Source: UMGS1783 sp900555065 | Lineage (GTDB): Bacteria; Bacillota; Clostridia; Oscillospirales; UMGS1783 | Direction of reading: 5' to 3' | NCBI GenBank assembly: GCA_937991645.1 | Contig: CALKPL010000032.1 | Location: forward strand, 1-44,565 | DNA length: 44,565 nucleotides | The notes under the pieces: model-generated | What the model saw: the letters and a program-made list of their open reading frames with translations, nothing else | Databases searched by the model: none | What the model was told of the DNA's origin: nothing | Position numbers and translations under genes: made by a program | In this document: positions 23,724 through 31,310 of the stretch, one piece after another | Numbering within the stretch: position 1 is the first letter of the stretch | How the letters are laid out: each line of letters starts with the position of its first letter

Positions 23724-25247
23724 AATGGTTGCAGGCGGCTTATTGGTAATGTCATAGACCACACGGTTGACACCACGGACCTCATTGACAATTCTGGACG
23801 AAATTTTTTCAAGCACATCAAAGGGGATCCGGTACCAATCCACGGTCATAAAGTCGCTGGTTTTAACAGCGCGCAGGGCCACAAGGTTGTCGTATGTGCG
23901 GCCGTCGCCCATGACCCCAACGCTCTGCACGCCCGGCAAAACGGCGAAGTACTGGCTGATTTCACGATCCAGCCCGGCTCTAGCAATTTCCTCACGGTAG
24001 ATGGCGTCGGCGTCCTGCAGAAGCCGGATTTTCTCGCGCGTAATGGGACCCAGAATCCGCACGGCAAGGCCCGGGCCGGGAAATGGCTGCCTCCACACAA
24101 TGTCTTCCGGCAACCCAAGCTCTAATCCGACTTTGCGCACCTCGTCCTTAAACAGAAGTCGTAGCGGTTCAATAATCTCCTCAAAATCTATGTCAAAAGG
24201 CAGACCGCCCACATTGTGGTGGCTCTTAATGACAGCGGAATTGCCAAGGCCGCTTTCAATGACATCGGGATAAATGGTCCCCTGCACCAGGTAATCGACC
24301 TGACCGAGTTTACGCGCCTGTTCTTCAAAGACGCGGATAAATTCCTCGCCAATGATCTTACGTTTGCGCTCGGGATTTGTCACGCCTTCAAGCCGGCCCA
24401 GGAACCGGTCGGACGCGTCCAGCCGGATCAGGTTCATTGCAAACTTGTCTTTAAACACCTCTTCAACAAGATCTGCCTCATTCTTGCGCAGCAGGCCGTG
24501 GTCAACAAAAATACAGGTGAGCTGGTTCCCCACCGCGCGGTGCACAAGCGCAGCGCACACGGCGGAGTCCACGCCGCCCGAAAGTGCGCACAGCACTTTT
24601 TTATCGCCTATTTTCTCGCGTAGAGCGATTACATTCGACTCTACGAACGAAGCCATGACCCAGTCTCCCCTGCAGCCGCAGATTCCATACAGGAAATTAC
24701 GCAGGATATCCGTACCCTGCACGCTGTGTTCCACCTCCGGATGGAATTGAACCGCATACAGGCCCCGTTCGGGCGACTCCATGGCTGCCACGGGGCACTT
24801 GTCCGTATGCGCCGTTACGGAAAACCCGGCGGGGATTTTCGATATGGCGTCCCTGTGGCTCATCCAGAATACATTCTCCGGATCAATCCCCTCAAACAGC
24901 GTACTTTTTCGGTCAATCACAACCCGGCTTGTCCCGTATTCGCCTACAGTCGCAGGTACGACGGCGCCGCCGAGCTGGTCGGCCATAATATGCGCGCCAT
25001 AGCAGATACCGAGCACCGGCACGCCAAGCTCAAACAGCGCATTGTCACAGTGCGGGGAATCGGGTTCGTGTACGCTGTTCGGCCCGCCTGTAAAGATGAT
25101 CCCCTTATAACCGGCTGCGCGGATTTTCTCAACCGGCGTAGTATAGGGCAGCACCTCGCTGTACACGCCCAGGTCGCGCACGCGGCGCGCGATAAGCTGA
25201 TTATACTGCCCGCCAAAATCCAGTACCAGTATGGTTTCGTTCTGCAT
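23712..25247 (-). CDS. guaA: GMP synthase, glutamine-hydrolysing
   Basis: 511 residues from the ATG at 25247, chosen for GGGGA nine bases upstream; an ATG seven codons earlier is weaker. It converts XMP to GMP using glutamine and ATP. The N-terminal class I amidotransferase has the nucleophile in LGICYGAHIM and the His-Glu pair in QFHPEVEHS; the ATP-pyrophosphatase has the P-loop SGGVDSAV; the C-terminal dimerization domain ends PPATIEWE. The 3' end is the integration site of the adjoining element and is intact. It has its own promoter at 25287-25315 and does not share a transcript with glmS, which ends in a terminator. Confidence 0.97.
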   Translation of the reverse strand: MQNETILVLDFGGQYNQLIARRVRDLGVYSEVLPYTTPVEKIRAAGYKGIIFTGGPNSVHEPDSPHCDNALFELGVPVLGICYGAHIMADQLGGAVVPATVGEYGTSRVVIDRKSTLFEGIDPENVFWMSHRDAISKIPAGFSVTAHTDKCPVAAMESPERGLYAVQFHPEVEHSVQGTDILRNFLYGICGCRGDWVMASFVESNVIALREKIGDKKVLCALSGGVDSAVCAALVHRAVGNQLTCIFVDHGLLRKNEADLVEEVFKDKFAMNLIRLDASDRFLGRLEGVTNPERKRKIIGEEFIRVFEEQARKLGQVDYLVQGTIYPDVIESGLGNSAVIKSHHNVGGLPFDIDFEEIIEPLRLLFKDEVRKVGLELGLPEDIVWRQPFPGPGLAVRILGPITREKIRLLQDADAIYREEIARAGLDREISQYFAVLPGVQSVGVMGDGRTYDNLVALRAVKTSDFMTVDWYRIPFDVLEKISSRIVNEVRGVNRVVYDITNKPPATIEWE

Positions 25248-25286
25248 TTCGCCATTCCCCTTTTTCATACGCTTTGCTTTTTATTT

Positions 25287-25315
25287 ATTATACCTAAAAG
25301 CAAGAAAAACTACAA
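25287..25315 (-). promoter_or_regulatory. Promoter of guaA
   Basis: Leftward TTGTAG (25310-25315), 17 bp, TATAAT (25287-25292), about 40 bp before the start codon. No purine riboswitch fits in the short leader. Confidence 0.78.
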
Positions 25316-25350
25316 GCGTAAAATCCGTTTCCACTCCGAAAAGCAGAAAA

Positions 25351-25378
25351 AATTGGCGGTGCGCCCGCACCGCCAATT
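25351..25378 (-). terminator. Terminator of the dapF-purA-glmS operon
   Basis: AATTGGCGGTGC-GCCC-GCACCGCCAATT, a perfect 12-bp stem followed leftward by a T6 run, 16 bp after the glmS stop. Confidence 0.9.
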
Positions 25379-25394
25379 ATAAGAATAATTCCTG

Positions 25395-27224
25395 TTATTC
25401 CACCGTTACCGATTTTGCGAGGTTACGGGGCTTATCTATATCGCACCCGCGCAGGGCGGCGACATAGTATGCGAACAGCTGCATGGGCAGTACGGACAGG
25501 CAGGGCAAAAGCAGCTCGTCTGTCTCCGGAATGGTCAGCACGTATGCGACTTCAGCGGAAATCGACGCGTTTGCAGCCGTCGTCAGGGCGATCACGCTCG
25601 CGCCGCGCGCCGTCACTTCCTTGACGTTGGACATGATCTTCTCATACAGGCGCCGGTTCGCAGCCAGGGCGACAACGGGCGTCCCCTCTTCAATCAGAGA
25701 AATGGTGCCGTGCTTGAGCTCGCCTGCGGCGTACGCTTCGCTGTGCATATAGGAAATCTCCTTGAGCTTGAGCGAAGCTTCCATGGCGACGGCATAATCA
25801 AAATTGCGGCCTATAAAGAAGATGTCCTTGGCCGAAAAGTACCGGGAGGCGCAGTACTGTATCTTTTCCTTATCCTGCAATATGGCCTCCATTTTAGCCG
25901 GAATACGCTGAAGCTCGGCTATATACCTGTCGTACTCCGCATCGGAAACCCTGCCGAGGAGCTGCGCCAGCTGCAAGCAGAGCAGGTACATCACGCCAAG
26001 CTGCGTGGTGTACGCCTTGGTGGAAGCGACCGCAATCTCCGGCCCGGCCCAGGTATAAAGCACGTCGTCAGCCTCGTTCGCAATGGTGGAACCGACCACG
26101 TTTACAATGGCGAGCGTCCGCGCGCCGAGCCGTTTGGACTCGCGCAGGGCGGCAATGGTGTCGGCCGTTTCGCCCGACTGACTGATGACGATGGTCAGGG
26201 TTTTATCGTTTACAATGGGGTCGCTGTAGCGGAACTCGGAGGCAAGCGCCGCATCGACCGGAATCCGCGCGAGCTTCTCAATGGCGTACTTGCCAACCAC
26301 GCCGACATGATAAGCCGTGCCGCAGGCGACGATATGGATCCGTTCCAGGCCGCGCACATATTCTTCCGTAAGCTCCACGCCGTCGAGCTTAATCTTGCCG
26401 TCCATAATCCGGGGGCTGAGCGTTGCGGCAAATGCGGCGGGCTGTTCCATAATTTCCTTGAACATGAAGTGTTCGTAACCGCCCTTTTCCGCCGCGTCCA
26501 CATCCCAGTCCACATGGAACACTTCCTTATCAACCGGCTCCTTGTCCAGATTGTAAATCGCAACCGTATCCTTGCGGATCACAGCAATCTCGTTGTCGGT
26601 AAGCTGGTAAATATCGCGCGTATGCGGCAGGATGGCGGGGATGTCGGAGGCAATATAGTTGCCGTCCGCACCCAGGCCCACGACCAGCGGGCTGTCCTTA
26701 CGCACCGCCACGATCTCGTCCGGCTGATCTGCGCAGAGGATGCCGAGCGCATACGAGCCCTCTACGCGGCGGAGCACTTCGATCACCGCGTCAAGAATAT
26801 CGCCCTTGTAGTAGTAATCGAGCAGATGTGCGACCGTCTCCGTATCCGTCTCGGAGGTAAAGCGCACGCCCTTGTCCGTTAAAAATTTGCGCAGGTACTG
26901 GTAGTTCTCAATAATGCCATTGTGTACAATGGCAAACCTGCCCGACTCACTCGTATGCGGATGCGAGTTTTCATCCGAGGGCTTGCCATGCGTCGCCCAG
27001 CGCGTATGGCCGATCCCGACCGTGCCGCCGATCTTTGCGCCGCCGTCGAGCTGGTCGCTGAGCACCTGCAGCCGGCCCTTGGCCTTGGCGATCTGAATCC
27101 TGTCGTCCGCACCCATGACGGCGACGCCCGCGGAGTCATAGCCGCGATACTCCAGCCGTTTGAGGCCGTCGAGCAGAATGGGCGTCACCTGCTCGTTGCC
27201 GGTATATCCAATGATTCCACACAT
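25395..27224 (-). CDS. glmS: Glutamine--fructose-6-phosphate aminotransferase (isomerizing)
   Basis: 609 residues, the standard length. It makes glucosamine-6-phosphate, the first step to UDP-GlcNAc and peptidoglycan. The mature N-terminal Cys follows the initiator Met (MCGIIGYTGNEQ); the glutaminase domain has GHTRWATHGKPSDENSHPH; two SIS sugar-isomerase domains follow (SQSGETADTIAALRESK, then YMHSEAYAAGELKHG), ending KSVTVE. RBS GGGAGAGAGA. Only 18 bp separate it from purA, so no glmS ribozyme leader is present and control would be at the operon promoter. Confidence 0.97.
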   Translation of the reverse strand: MCGIIGYTGNEQVTPILLDGLKRLEYRGYDSAGVAVMGADDRIQIAKAKGRLQVLSDQLDGGAKIGGTVGIGHTRWATHGKPSDENSHPHTSESGRFAIVHNGIIENYQYLRKFLTDKGVRFTSETDTETVAHLLDYYYKGDILDAVIEVLRRVEGSYALGILCADQPDEIVAVRKDSPLVVGLGADGNYIASDIPAILPHTRDIYQLTDNEIAVIRKDTVAIYNLDKEPVDKEVFHVDWDVDAAEKGGYEHFMFKEIMEQPAAFAATLSPRIMDGKIKLDGVELTEEYVRGLERIHIVACGTAYHVGVVGKYAIEKLARIPVDAALASEFRYSDPIVNDKTLTIVISQSGETADTIAALRESKRLGARTLAIVNVVGSTIANEADDVLYTWAGPEIAVASTKAYTTQLGVMYLLCLQLAQLLGRVSDAEYDRYIAELQRIPAKMEAILQDKEKIQYCASRYFSAKDIFFIGRNFDYAVAMEASLKLKEISYMHSEAYAAGELKHGTISLIEEGTPVVALAANRRLYEKIMSNVKEVTARGASVIALTTAANASISAEVAYVLTIPETDELLLPCLSVLPMQLFAYYVAALRGCDIDKPRNLAKSVTVE

Positions 27225-27242
27225 AGTATCTCTCTCCCTTTC

Positions 27243-28517
27243 TCAGCGGTATGCGACTTCCTCCCGACGCGGGCCGGTGGACAGAATCGAAATGGGTACG
27301 CCGATGGCGCGCTCAATGAACTCCACATAGCGCTTCGCATTTGCCGGCAGGCGGTCATAATCCGTAATGCCGCGGATATCGCACTTCCAGCCGGGCAGCA
27401 TTTCCAAAACGGGTTTCGCACGCTCAATTTCAAGCTGGTTCGGGAACTGTTCGGTAATTTTCCCGTCAATCTCATAGGCCACGCAGACCGGGATCTCATC
27501 CAGGTAACCCAGCACGTCGATTGCAGTCAGCGCCGCCGTCGTCGCGCCCTGGCAGGCGCAGCCGTAACGGGTGGCGACCACGTCGAACCAGCCCATGCGC
27601 CGGGGCCGGCCCGTCGTCGCGCCGTACTCGCCCGCGTCACCGCCGCGGCGGCGCAGCACGTCGGCCGCATCCCCGAATATCTCGCTGACAAAGGGGCCGG
27701 CGCCGACTGCGCTCGAATACGCCTTTGTCACGGCGACAATCTCTTTGATGGCGTAGGGCGGCACGCCCGCGCCGACCGTACCATAACCCGCGATGGGCGA
27801 CGAAGAAGTCACAAAGGGATAAATGCCTACGTCAGGGTCCTTGAGCGTGCCAAGCTGGCCCTCGAGCAGGATGGTCTTTCCCTGCTTTTCCGCCTGCTGG
27901 ACGTAGGCGACGCTGTCCTGCACATAGGGCCGGATCTGCTCGCGCCAGTCCATCATCTCGGCGAAGATTTCGTCCGCTGAAAGCGCGGGCTGCCGGTACA
28001 GGTGGGTAATTAAAATATTCTTAACCTCCAGCACGCGTTCCAGCTTGGCGCGCAGCGACGTTTCGTCAAACAGTTCGCAGACCTGGAAACCGATTTTGGA
28101 GTATTTGTCCGCATAAAACGGCGCGATGCCCGATTTTGTCGATCCGAACTGGCGGTCTTTGAGCCGGTTCTCCTCATAGGTATCGAGCAGGATATGGTAG
28201 GGCATCATCATCTGCGCACGGTCGGACACCATCAGCTGCGGCTGCGGCGCGCCCTGCTCCACAATGGCGTTGACTTCATTGATAAAGGTCGGTATATGCA
28301 GCGCGACGCCGTTGCCGACAATGTTCATCGTATGCTTGTAAAACACACCGGAGGGCAGTGTGTGCAGCGCGAACTTCCCATAGTCGTTGATAATGGTGTG
28401 GCCCGCGTTCGCGCCGCCCTGGAACCGAATTATTACATCCGATTGCGCGGCGAGCATATCCGTAATTTTGCCTTTGCCCTCGTCTCCCCAGTTTGCGCCA
28501 ACAATCGCTTTAACCAT
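27243..28517 (-). CDS. purA: Adenylosuccinate synthase
   Basis: 424 residues from the ATG at 28517 (AAGGATGGAGAAC upstream), matching the family start VKAIVGANWGDEGKGK with its GTP-binding loop. It joins IMP and aspartate in AMP synthesis. Also visible are the GGANAGHTI segment with the catalytic His, STKSGIAPFYADK, and TTGRPRRMGWFD. The middle gene of the dapF-purA-glmS run; 55 bp after dapF. With guaA next door, both branches from IMP are represented in this neighbourhood. Confidence 0.96.
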   Translation of the reverse strand: MVKAIVGANWGDEGKGKITDMLAAQSDVIIRFQGGANAGHTIINDYGKFALHTLPSGVFYKHTMNIVGNGVALHIPTFINEVNAIVEQGAPQPQLMVSDRAQMMMPYHILLDTYEENRLKDRQFGSTKSGIAPFYADKYSKIGFQVCELFDETSLRAKLERVLEVKNILITHLYRQPALSADEIFAEMMDWREQIRPYVQDSVAYVQQAEKQGKTILLEGQLGTLKDPDVGIYPFVTSSSPIAGYGTVGAGVPPYAIKEIVAVTKAYSSAVGAGPFVSEIFGDAADVLRRRGGDAGEYGATTGRPRRMGWFDVVATRYGCACQGATTAALTAIDVLGYLDEIPVCVAYEIDGKITEQFPNQLEIERAKPVLEMLPGWKCDIRGITDYDRLPANAKRYVEFIERAIGVPISILSTGPRREEVAYR

Positions 28518-28572
28518 GTTCTCCATCCTTCCCGGCCGAACGGCCCGGTTTATCACTGTATGTAACCACGGC

Positions 28573-29421
28573 TTACCAGGCCGCAATCCGCTCCAAATCA
28601 ACCTCTACGCTGAACAGTTCGACAGCGGGGCCGGTCATGAACACGTCGCCCGTTTCCGCATCCCAGCGTATATGCAGCCTGCCGCCGGGCAGAACCACCT
28701 CGGCCTCGCGTCCGGTCCGGCCCGTGCGCGCGCAGGCAACAAGGGCCGCGCAGGCGCCGGTGCCGCATGCGAGGGTCTCGCCGCTGCCCCGCTCCCATAC
28801 GCGCATAACGATCCGCCCGTCCTCGGCCACAGATACGAACTCCGTGTTGATCCCCTCCGGGAAGATCGGGTCCCGCTCAAATATGGGGCCGATCGCCTCC
28901 ACAGGATATGTTGCAGGGTCGTCTACAAACAGTACGCAGTGCGGATTTCCCATGGACACGCAGGTGATTGCGTACTCGTCGCAGCCGACTGTAACGGGCC
29001 GTTCCACAATATCTCCATCGAGCGCCGTGGGGATCATCAATCCCCGCAGTTCCGGCCGGCCCATATTGACGGTGACGCGGCTGACCCTCCCGTTTTCCGG
29101 ATACAGGTCCAGATGCTTGATTCCGCTAAGCGTTTCCAGCGTCATGGACGCGCCTGACACGAGCCCGCGCTCGTACGCGTATTTTCCCACGCACCGTACC
29201 GCGTTCCCGCACATTTTCGCCCGCGACCCGTCCGCGTTGTAAATGTCCATGCGCGCATCGGCCGTCTCAGACGGGCAGATCAGCACCAGTCCGTCCGCGC
29301 CGATCCCGAAGTGCCGGTCGCTCACCTTCCGCGCCAGCCAGACCGGATCGTCTACCCGCTCTGCAAAGCAGTTGACGTATAGATAATCGTTGCCTGCGCC
29401 GTGCATTTTCACAAACTGCAT
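28573..29421 (-). CDS. dapF: Diaminopimelate epimerase
   Basis: 282 residues. It interconverts LL- and meso-diaminopimelate for lysine and peptidoglycan synthesis. The two catalytic cysteines are visible in NADGSRAKMCGNAVRC and ACGTGACAALVA, and the family start MHGAGNDYLYVN is intact. Strong RBS GGGAGGAG. First gene of the three-gene operon, whose promoter is probably at 29616-29644. Confidence 0.96.
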   Translation of the reverse strand: MQFVKMHGAGNDYLYVNCFAERVDDPVWLARKVSDRHFGIGADGLVLICPSETADARMDIYNADGSRAKMCGNAVRCVGKYAYERGLVSGASMTLETLSGIKHLDLYPENGRVSRVTVNMGRPELRGLMIPTALDGDIVERPVTVGCDEYAITCVSMGNPHCVLFVDDPATYPVEAIGPIFERDPIFPEGINTEFVSVAEDGRIVMRVWERGSGETLACGTGACAALVACARTGRTGREAEVVLPGGRLHIRWDAETGDVFMTGPAVELFSVEVDLERIAAW

Positions 29422-29615
29422 CGTGCGCTCCTCCCCCTTTTATCGCATAAAAAGAATGGTCAAACCAGCCGTTTTCGCCTTGTCAGTCCGGTTGCGGCTG
29501 TACCCGCAAAACGCATCCGGGCCGGCCGCCGCCGCGCAAGGTTGATTCACAAGGACGCGGCCTCGCACGCTGAAACGCACCGAACCGCGTACTCAGCCCA
29601 ATTTTCACCGCGTAC

Positions 29616-29644
29616 ATTATACCAAAAATAAACGTGTTAGAAAA
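29616..29644 (-). promoter_or_regulatory. Probable promoter of dapF-purA-glmS
   Basis: A perfect leftward TATAAT at 29616-29621, with only a weak -35 (TTTTCT at 29639-29644, 17-bp spacing). About 190 nt of GC-rich leader separate it from dapF. Confidence 0.55.
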
Positions 29645-30014
29645 GTGTTTTCCGCTTTTATTATTATGAAATTCACAAATGGCGGAGAAACTGTTCTGGC
29701 GCGCGTTCCACAGCCGGCGCCCCGGCCCTTTTGCAGGGCCTGGACAGGTCCGCGCGGTTTGTCCTCGTCTGTTCGGACGCGCAAAAGCGCCGCGCTGCAC
29801 GCCGCACCCAGGTACGCAAATACGCCGTACAGGCCGCAGCATACCGTGCCGTTTCCGGCGCGCCCACGCCGACCAGACGCGCAAGGGCCCGCGCCGGCAT
29901 CTGCTTTTCGCGCGGGGGCGCGAAGCCGGCGCGCTGTTGAAAAGGAAGCCGGCGAGCCGCAGGAAAGGACGTCCCTGCGGCACGCCGGCAAATTCTTTGG
30001 AATGCGCAGGGGAT
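29645..30014. other. Gene-free GC-rich stretch between dapF and the cupin gene
   Basis: Open frames in several phases are Arg/Ala/Pro-rich and lack ribosome binding sites. No terminator with a T-run was found after the cupin stop. Confidence 0.4.
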
Positions 30015-30455
30015 TCAGTCGTGCTCTTCGGCCGCGTCGGCCTCCGTCTTGGTCCTGTGTACCGTTCCATGCGGATGCGCGGGCGGCGCATAGATGGAAT
30101 ACAGCTTCAGCGGCCGGCCGCCGCGGTTGACAAGGTTGTGATATGTACCGGACGGCACAAATATCGCATCGCCCCGCCGCACCTGCCGCCGAAAAGTGAG
30201 CTGATCCGGCTGGGCGCCCATTAGGACAAGCCCCGTACCGTCTACAATTTTCAGGAACTGGTCCAGGGTCGGGTGCGCCTCCAGCCCGATCTGTTCGGGA
30301 ATACTCATCAGGGTCGCCTGCAGGTGCTCGCCCGTCCACAGCGCCGTGCGGAAGTTGCTGTTCAGCAGCGCCGCCCGCTCTATATTTACGGTATAGGGCT
30401 CCGGCCCCTGGTCCGTGAACACCGGCGCAGCGCGTCTGTTTCTGTTTTTCTGCAT
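30015..30455 (-). CDS. Cupin-domain protein
   Basis: 146 residues from the ATG at 30455, set by AAAGGAGG eight bases upstream; the frame continues upstream but only through repeat sequence. A single beta-barrel cupin: motif 1 is IGLEAHPTLDQFLKIVDGTG, with one His where many relatives have HxH, and motif 2 is GDAIFVPSGTYHNLVN. It resembles small phosphomannose-isomerase-like cupins of anaerobes, some annotated as mannose-6-phosphate isomerase, though isomerase activity is doubtful. Ends with an acidic tail. It stands alone. Confidence 0.85.
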   Translation of the reverse strand: MQKNRNRRAAPVFTDQGPEPYTVNIERAALLNSNFRTALWTGEHLQATLMSIPEQIGLEAHPTLDQFLKIVDGTGLVLMGAQPDQLTFRRQVRRGDAIFVPSGTYHNLVNRGGRPLKLYSIYAPPAHPHGTVHRTKTEADAAEEHD

Positions 30456-30598
30456 TCTGCGCGCCTCCTTTCCCTTCATTCTATGCGCCTGCGCGCCGCT
30501 TTGCGCCACGCCGTTCATACCTCTTTCTTCGCCGCGCGCCTGTGGACGTGCCCGGCGCTGCGGCCGGCCGCGGAAAACTCGTTGCCGCACGGACGCAC

Positions 30599-30696
30599 GG
30601 CGCTCGTCCTCTGCGCGGGCAGACGGCGCTCGTCCTCTGCGCGGACAGACGGCGCTCGTCCTCTGCGCGGACAGACGGCGCTTGTCCTCTGCGCGG
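30599..30696. repeat. 26-bp tandem repeat, 3.8 copies
   Basis: Unit GGCGCTCGTCCTCTGCGCGG plus ACAGAC at 30599, 30625, 30651 and, partial, 30677. Copies differ by only one or two bases. 26 is not a multiple of three, so it is not a coding repeat. It sits 150 bp upstream of the cupin start. Confidence 0.92.
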
Positions 30697-30799
30697 CCGC
30701 GCAATCGTAACTTCCGGCAAAGCCGAGGCCTTGCCGGCCCGGTAAAGGGCTGTTCCCGGCAAGCGCCTTAAGACACGCTGCATCGCTTCGTATGCATTG

Positions 30800-30856
30800 T
30801 TTGTCCCGCAGCCCGGAAGCGGACGATTGCCGCACGGACAGAATTTCTCTATGATT
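30800..30856. repeat. Dispersed intergenic repeat, copy 1
   Basis: Shares with 34826-34878 a ~55-bp sequence containing GCAGCCCG, CGGACAG and TCTCTATG in the same order and spacing apart from small indels. The rest of 30697-31020 has no recognised feature. Confidence 0.6.
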
Positions 30857-31028
30857 AAAACACCCCTGTTTTTTTGCGTTGTTTTAGAAAAGCCGAGAGA
30901 GACGACATCCGCCGTCGCTCAAAAATTTCTTATTTCACCGCCCGTTTGCGCGGCGCTTTACTTCTGCCTGAAAGCATACGTTTTAGCGGGACTCCTCGTC
31001 CGGTTCAGCCGGTGGTTTCCGAACTAGA

Positions 31029-31066
31029 ACAGGCGCGTCCGCAGCCAAAACTGCGGACGCGCCTGT
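31029..31066 (-). terminator. Terminator of the nrd operon
   Basis: ACAGGCGCGTCCGCAG pairs perfectly with CTGCGGACGCGCCTGT around CCAAAA, 67 bp after the stop of the last nrd gene. The T-run is weak. Confidence 0.75.
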
Positions 31067-31132
31067 ATTCGTTTTCTACGGGCAGGCGGGCGCCAAAAAG
31101 GAAACCTCCCGCCCGCACGGCAACGGCCTGTT

Positions 31133-31297
31133 TTATTTTTCGGCGGGCATACCGTGCTTGACGCGCTGGCTCTCCTCGGCCCGCTTCGCGTCGTTCCACT
31201 TGTCCATGGTGCCCACAAGGTAGCCGGTAATCCTGCGAATGCGCTCAAAGCCCACGCCCTTGCCGATTTCGGTCTGTCTTTCCATCTGTTTATTCAT
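31133..31297 (-). CDS. Separate glycyl-radical C-terminal piece of anaerobic ribonucleotide reductase
   Basis: 54 residues: a charged start (MNKQMERQTEIGKG), then VGFERIRRITGYLVGTMDKWNDAKRAEE. The RITGYLVG stretch matches the glycyl-radical loop at the C-terminus of NrdD, with Gly25 as the predicted radical residue. The large NrdD ORF upstream ends after its zinc-finger region without this loop. The piece has its own strong site, AAGGAG seven bases before the ATG, and begins 13 bp after the nrdD stop, so this is an organised two-gene arrangement rather than a fresh frameshift. NrdG must then activate a two-chain enzyme. I believe similar short ORFs occur in other Clostridia but cannot confirm it here. 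Confidence 0.82.
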   Translation of the reverse strand: MNKQMERQTEIGKGVGFERIRRITGYLVGTMDKWNDAKRAEESQRVKHGMPAEK

Positions 31298-31310
31298 AGC
31301 TGTTCTCCTT

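Noticed and set aside
25379..27242. glmS ribozyme
   Set aside because: Only 18 bp separate purA and glmS, too little for the ribozyme.
30599..30696. Possible CRISPR array
   Set aside because: Units are contiguous with no spacers and no cas genes are present; the same applies to the 20-bp and 14-bp arrays.
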